Assembly (NCBI GenBank): GCA_035772785.1
Contig: JAOCPU010000029.1
Location: 248,001-312,000 of the forward strand
Reading direction: 5' to 3'
DNA length: 64,000 nucleotides
Source: Phlebiopsis flavidoalba
Taxonomy: Eukaryota > Basidiomycota > Agaricomycetes > Polyporales > Phanerochaetaceae
This document shows, in pieces, positions 59,601 to 64,000 of this stretch. The notes beneath the pieces are model-generated. The model was not told the origin of the DNA. It did no database searches and saw nothing but the letters and a program-made list of their open reading frames with translations. A program made the position numbers and the translations under genes. How positions within the stretch are numbered: position 1 is the first letter of the stretch; the number at the start of each line of letters is the position of its first letter.

Positions 59601-62114
59601 CAGCATCAATGAAGAGAAGGTCCAGGCCGTGAGTCCACTGGCGTCCGGTCCCTTGTATGGTCGAACTTCGTGGAGAAGTGGACAGAGGAGTGCCCATGAA
59701 CTGGGATAGCTCTGGTTGTCCTCCTGGGCGCACCGTTTTTGTGAGTTCACTTAGACTATCTGATAGTGTCCTTGTCTGACGAAAGACGAATGCAGGACAG
59801 CAATGCGTCGGGATATGTCCAACGACGAGCTGGATCGGTGGGATGCATTCTTGCGTCTCACTATGGACCGTGCGCTGGATTACGGCGTCGACTCTCTATC
59901 TCGGTCCTAGACCATGTTGCATCCACTATTGCGCCTCATCGTACTCTGAGCCTTCCTGCTTCCACACGCATTTCCGACCTCCTCCTCTCCCATCTTGACA
60001 TCACCGATGCGCGAACCATTCCCAGTCTTTGTGCGAGCTGGTCAACGATACTCTCGACGGAGCCTATCCGCCATCGTAGCACACCAGACTAGCTACCTTC
60101 TGGCTGCTACGTACTATTACTCGCACCCTCGGACACCTGCCCCGTGGTGCTCATTGAGCAGCTCCTTGATTCTATGCAAGACGACGATTATGCCGATGGA
60201 TTTCAGACGAAAGTGGGCGCTTTCGGAGCAAGAATACAGCTTGGACGTCGTCCCAGTCTACCAGACTGTTACAGTCGCTCTTCATGAGTCTGCCAGCAGA
60301 GCACACCACTATAGAAAAATTCTCCGCACCTTCTCCTTCTGGGCTTCGCGGGCTACATACATCGATAACCGGAAGCCGTTTGCTCAGATTGCTGCAGTTT
60401 TCGGTTCCGTGATCTCTCGGGACTCACGACGTTTGCAAAACGGTCACGGCTCCCAAGGAGGGCTGGTCGGAGCAGGTGAACTACATAGTCCCACAGGCCA
60501 CGATTCCTACCCGACCCCTGAGCCAAGTCACGGAGTCGAGCGAAGCAGACGAAGTTGAAGGATCATCTCCTCAGTCATTGCAGCATTCCGACCGCCCTGG
60601 CATTCTCGCCGCGACATCATTGTTTTCCCGTCTACCAGCTGTCATCTCGGCTGCACCATTTGCACTATTCTCTCCTGTGCGTTCAGTAGGCCGCGATTTC
60701 AGAACATGAACCTACAATGTCCCTTCTACGCCCAACCTGTCATGCAAGTCTCGTGGCCGTCACTCCTCCACCTCGACCACACAAGGCCGTCTCCACCATT
60801 GCGGCCCATGGCGCCTTTGCTTCTCTTTGCGTCCTCCGATCGAAAGTCTCTGTCACGACAAGAAACGCGTTCCCAGCTAATTCCATCGCGGGCAAAGGCT
60901 GACCAAGGAGAATGCTTCACCCTTGCGTTCAGATCACCGTCTGTGTCGGAGCGAGCGCATCGCCCAGCGGTCGCCTGGTACTTAGCCGGTCCGTCAGTCC
61001 TTGGAAAGCGGGGTTCGATGACGAGGAGACGAACACAACCGCCTGATGGTGGTCAAGAAGGCCGCAACAAGAACGTGCCTCTTTCCTTTCGGTCCTGCGC
61101 CGTTCCTTGAGCAACCGATGGTCGAGTAGTACACGCCACCTGTTCTGTGGCAACCCACGAAAGCGAGCAAGGGGGGCCATGCCTTGAAGAAGTGGGAGGG
61201 TGCCGAATCTCTCCGCGAAAATCCGGGCGACAATGCAGTTCAGCTCTCGAGTCTGTACGCGTTCTCGACGGAAGTTGTCACGACGTATTGCATCAAATTC
61301 CCGGTGACCTTCGCAGGAACGCCCATAGTCCGCTGCCAATGCTTGGATCCTCGCACCTTAGCTGGGGCGTGCATAGTCCACACAAAAACCGCACCCCAGG
61401 GCCGATCAGCTGGACGAGAATCAATTCTGCCCGACATGTGTCGTGTTACCGCGGCCTCTCCGATCCAACGGAGGTCCGCGCGTTGGCGATAGCGAACAGC
61501 GGCAAGACCTTGGATTGATAACCCTGATGTGCATCGTCGTCGCTGTTCGATTCGCCGTGATGGAGGAAGCTGCGCGACATGCAGGCGATCGGCAGCGGGT
61601 AAAGTCAGCCTATCTTCTCAGATGAGAATTCAAGGGAATTTAGTTGAGCTTACTCCTCTCGTCAGACGACTCGATCATGAATGGAAGCCATCTATTGGAC
61701 CGCTTCACACCCGACCCTGCCTATCGTCCGGATGACGACCCCCACCGGTTCGTGGGCCATGTCACTACCACCACCGGTGGTGTCGCCCGCTCCTGCGTGC
61801 TCGTGTCGTAGGCGAAGGACCGACGTACCTGTTCGACACTGAGCCGGGCAGCGACGATTCAAACCTGAGCGCGAGTCCTATCTGTCACTATGCGACTGTC
61901 GCGGCTAGCCATTGTCGCCCCAGGAAAATGAAGACCCTTTGCGAGACTGCGGTGCCCGGGCCGCCTGGCCATGCCGACCAAGACCCCTCTGGACGCCCTC
62001 CTTGCAACAATTTTGGTGTAGATGCGTGGTTGAGTCGAGGCGTCTTTCGCAAGCCTCCGCGCCAGAGGCAACCCCCCCCCCCACCTCCCCCACACTCAAG
62101 GCCTTGTACTCTAA
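56647..62114 (+). CDS. Rif1 N-terminal-domain protein (telomere/replication-timing factor-like)
   Basis: Large gene, heavily frameshifted. The start MSLPYTPSTSHRAEK has a CACCATG context. Recognised blocks: NLHYLDSPVSRILA (about 56915-56955), ASWPLF and PLRKHRDALSQAI (57050-57110), LALPSPEKSP-like, KKRGMTAEQAKHARDLC (57209-57258), LGDMLTGVLGIPLA (57404-57445), LPTPNARKT (57455-57482), ARDRIAYALRRG (57560-57595), FGLSVQNSLLQ (57857-57893), SPSKNARKPTKDPLIIRTLR (57968-58028), NADDDWEWNP and LLPFGLFSA (58651-58716), SVTDDVRVEWALFCAE (59488-59535), LVWSNFVEKWTEECP (59655-59692), MSNDELDRWDAFL and TMDRALDYGVDSL (59815-59895), LLSHLDITDA (59988-60015) and YSLDVVPVYQTV (60236-60270). These match the HEAT-repeat Rif1 N-terminal domain of agaricomycete homologues. 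The C-terminal part (60700-62110) is low-complexity, with HLLDRFTPDP near 61697. The stop at 62112 is approximate. Rif1 acts in telomere, replication-timing and repair control; the same here is inferred. Confidence 0.78.
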
Positions 62115-64000
62115 TCCAGGTTATATTTTTCAATCTTGTTTGCTTTATAGTCCTGTCCTCGTCGGGTTCACTGGGGGGGGGGGGCGAACGCCTTCGTCTT
62201 GTTTTGCAGTTGCCATAAACACTTCATCTACCGGATCATATCCTTTCAATTGTATTGTAAACTCCGAGGTATGGCGCAACCTTGTTCGCCCCGCTTAGTC
62301 CTTCTAGTCCTGTCATACATACCCCCTTGTTGCATTTGCGAAGACGCAAACTTGACGCTCTTCCTATCGAGCAAAGGCCGGCGCGGGGCAGAGTAATACC
62401 CTGCGGTTACGGGATCGTCGGCCCTCCAGGGATAGCCGAATGACCGTATAGATTTTGGCGAGGTCGCTTGGCAGTGGGGGGGGGGACCAACGTAGAAACT
62501 CCTGCAGAAATACCGTTCAGCTAGGTTCTAAAGTGTGCCGACTCACAAGCGGTCTGTGAATTCCGCTGTTCAATGGTTGCATTGCTCATGGGATGGCTGT
62601 AGAGTGAGTAGTAGGCATCAGATGTGATTCAGGATGACATTCCACTCTGAATCAAACAGCGGAAGCTTCTGCATAAAATGCTTTGTAAGAGCAGCTAGCC
62701 TAGAAAAACACACCTATGCTGTAAATCTATTGCGTGCTCTATTGTGACATCTCCTAGGGCCCAGTCTGGCGTACTTTGAATCAAGGTGATTTCTTCACGG
62801 GTCTTGACGTCGGATCACAGTGCCTCGGTGCGAGTATCATGTGTTCATTGATGACCTTTAGCGATTGAGGTGTACGCGAAATTGGACTGGGAGATACTTA
62901 AGGCGCGCCGTGTGATCATGTGTGCATGCGGGTTTCGTTTTGTTCGAACAGAATTACACGTTTCGATACGGTCATGGCCGCTGAGCGTGGCTTCTCCCGC
63001 GACAGGCGCTAGATACGATTCCTTCGTGGCGTCAGGCGCCATCAATTTGATGGTGACAGCTGAGCAATCACGATCGAAACAAACTTTGTTTCTTGCTTCC
63101 CTTCTGCTTGTTCGAGTCGTAACGAGAAATGATTCCGAAGCGAAACGATTCTCACATTATTTACAGCTCTTCGTGTCCGTTATTATTTGATTTGAACTGG
63201 GCTTTTGCGCGGTAGTTTCTTCGGTCGACTAGCCTCATTTGACTGAGCATTTACGTGGCGATCCGAGTCGGTGCTTCAAGTTTTGCGACTTCTTTCCGAA
63301 GGGGAGTCTATTGGGCGAGGTGCGTCTGCTTCTTCTTGCGGCATATCATGAGCTTGCTAATATACTCATTGTTCAAATCCCATGTCCTCGTTGTGCTCAC
63401 TGACTGGGTTATGTCTGATCTGACCCTGTTGGCATGATCTGCCGTTGATCGGCAGACCCCAATGTTCGCCCCCGTGACATTGATCTATTGTCGCGGCTTT
63501 GGTAATAGTCAGCCGTGTGCTAACTAGGTAGGCTCACTGGTATACATTAGGTACTGTCTGGTATAGGAGCCTAAACGCGCAAGTCCTAGTGATTTCCGAG
63601 TTTACTACCCGAGCGGTGCCCATGTCGATGGATTGATATTACGTGGGCGCACGTGTGGGGGGTGGGCTCTTTTCTACTGAAAGCTGTGGCAATAAACCCG
63701 AAGCGAGGCGGCATTCCGGTCAGAAAATGGCGTTTTATTTAGCAAACAAGACGCGTATGCGTTTTTCTCGTAAAGCAAGGACGTGGTTTTGCTTACGCTC
63801 CTCGGAATTTCTTCCGTGGAAGATCCCTCGCTTGCCATCCTGATTGGTTTTTTTGACATGGAGCCCCACCGACCGACTAGCAATGCGGCAGATCTTTAAA
63901 GAGAATGGAAGACGGTTACGACACTCACCGGTCAATCCTACGTTGCGAGATTTACAAAGCTTTTCTTCTTTGCTCATATTCTCTAGATTCTCATCTCGTA
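62115..64000. other. End of window, no recognised gene
   Basis: About 1.9 kb with short unrelated frames. Homopolymers of G occur at 62172-62184 and at about 62475-62485. No conserved protein or RNA gene was recognised. Confidence 0.5.

Overview
The window is eukaryotic DNA, almost certainly from a wood-decaying agaricomycete fungus close to the polypores. The basis is short GT...AG introns of about 45-70 bp, a fungus-type translation elongation factor 3, a class II manganese peroxidase with the exon pattern and C-terminus of polypore enzymes, and several families largely confined to mushroom-forming fungi (variant HET-domain proteins, DUF6534 membrane proteins). No prokaryotic operon, CRISPR array, rRNA or convincing tRNA gene was found.

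Layout: 1-3008, 3' part of the eEF3 gene. 3113-13547, an accessory block with a gene-start remnant, an unidentified gene, a C-rich minisatellite and three HET-domain genes (two forward, one reverse). 15607-17408 (-), a multi-pass membrane transporter. 21295-25441, a disordered RA-PH signalling protein. 25692-27994 (-), FACT subunit Pob3. 28232-31311, alpha-actinin. 31726-32874 (-), a protein kinase-like gene. 34989-36539, manganese peroxidase. 37088-38310, an AN1 zinc-finger protein with a CaaX end. 41185-42468, a histidine-phosphatase (phosphoglycerate mutase-like) protein. 42804-46174, a YEATS-domain protein. 47126-49278, a DUF6534 protein. 50010-50621, a BRI3/LITAF-like protein. 50881-53099, a flavin amine oxidase. 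56647-about 62114, a protein with a Rif1-type N-terminal domain.

Nearly every conserved gene is interrupted by single-base insertions or deletions, including genes expected to be essential (eEF3, Pob3). The same damage in unrelated genes points to an unpolished long-read assembly rather than pseudogenes. Gene models here are therefore spans with recognised domains, not clean reading frames, and stop/start positions are given only where the flanking codons fit the family.

Functionally, the conserved genes form a housekeeping mix: translation, chromatin (Pob3, YEATS, Rif1-like), actin cytoskeleton, protein quality control and lignin oxidation. The HET cluster beside eEF3, with its internal duplication, is the most dynamic part and the best candidate for a nonself-recognition locus. 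I did not find a system I can claim as wholly new. The most testable oddities are the PIP-box-like tail on the phosphatase, the CaaX end of the AN1 protein, the duplicated eEF3 3' flank, and a long near-perfect hairpin at 54746-54841.
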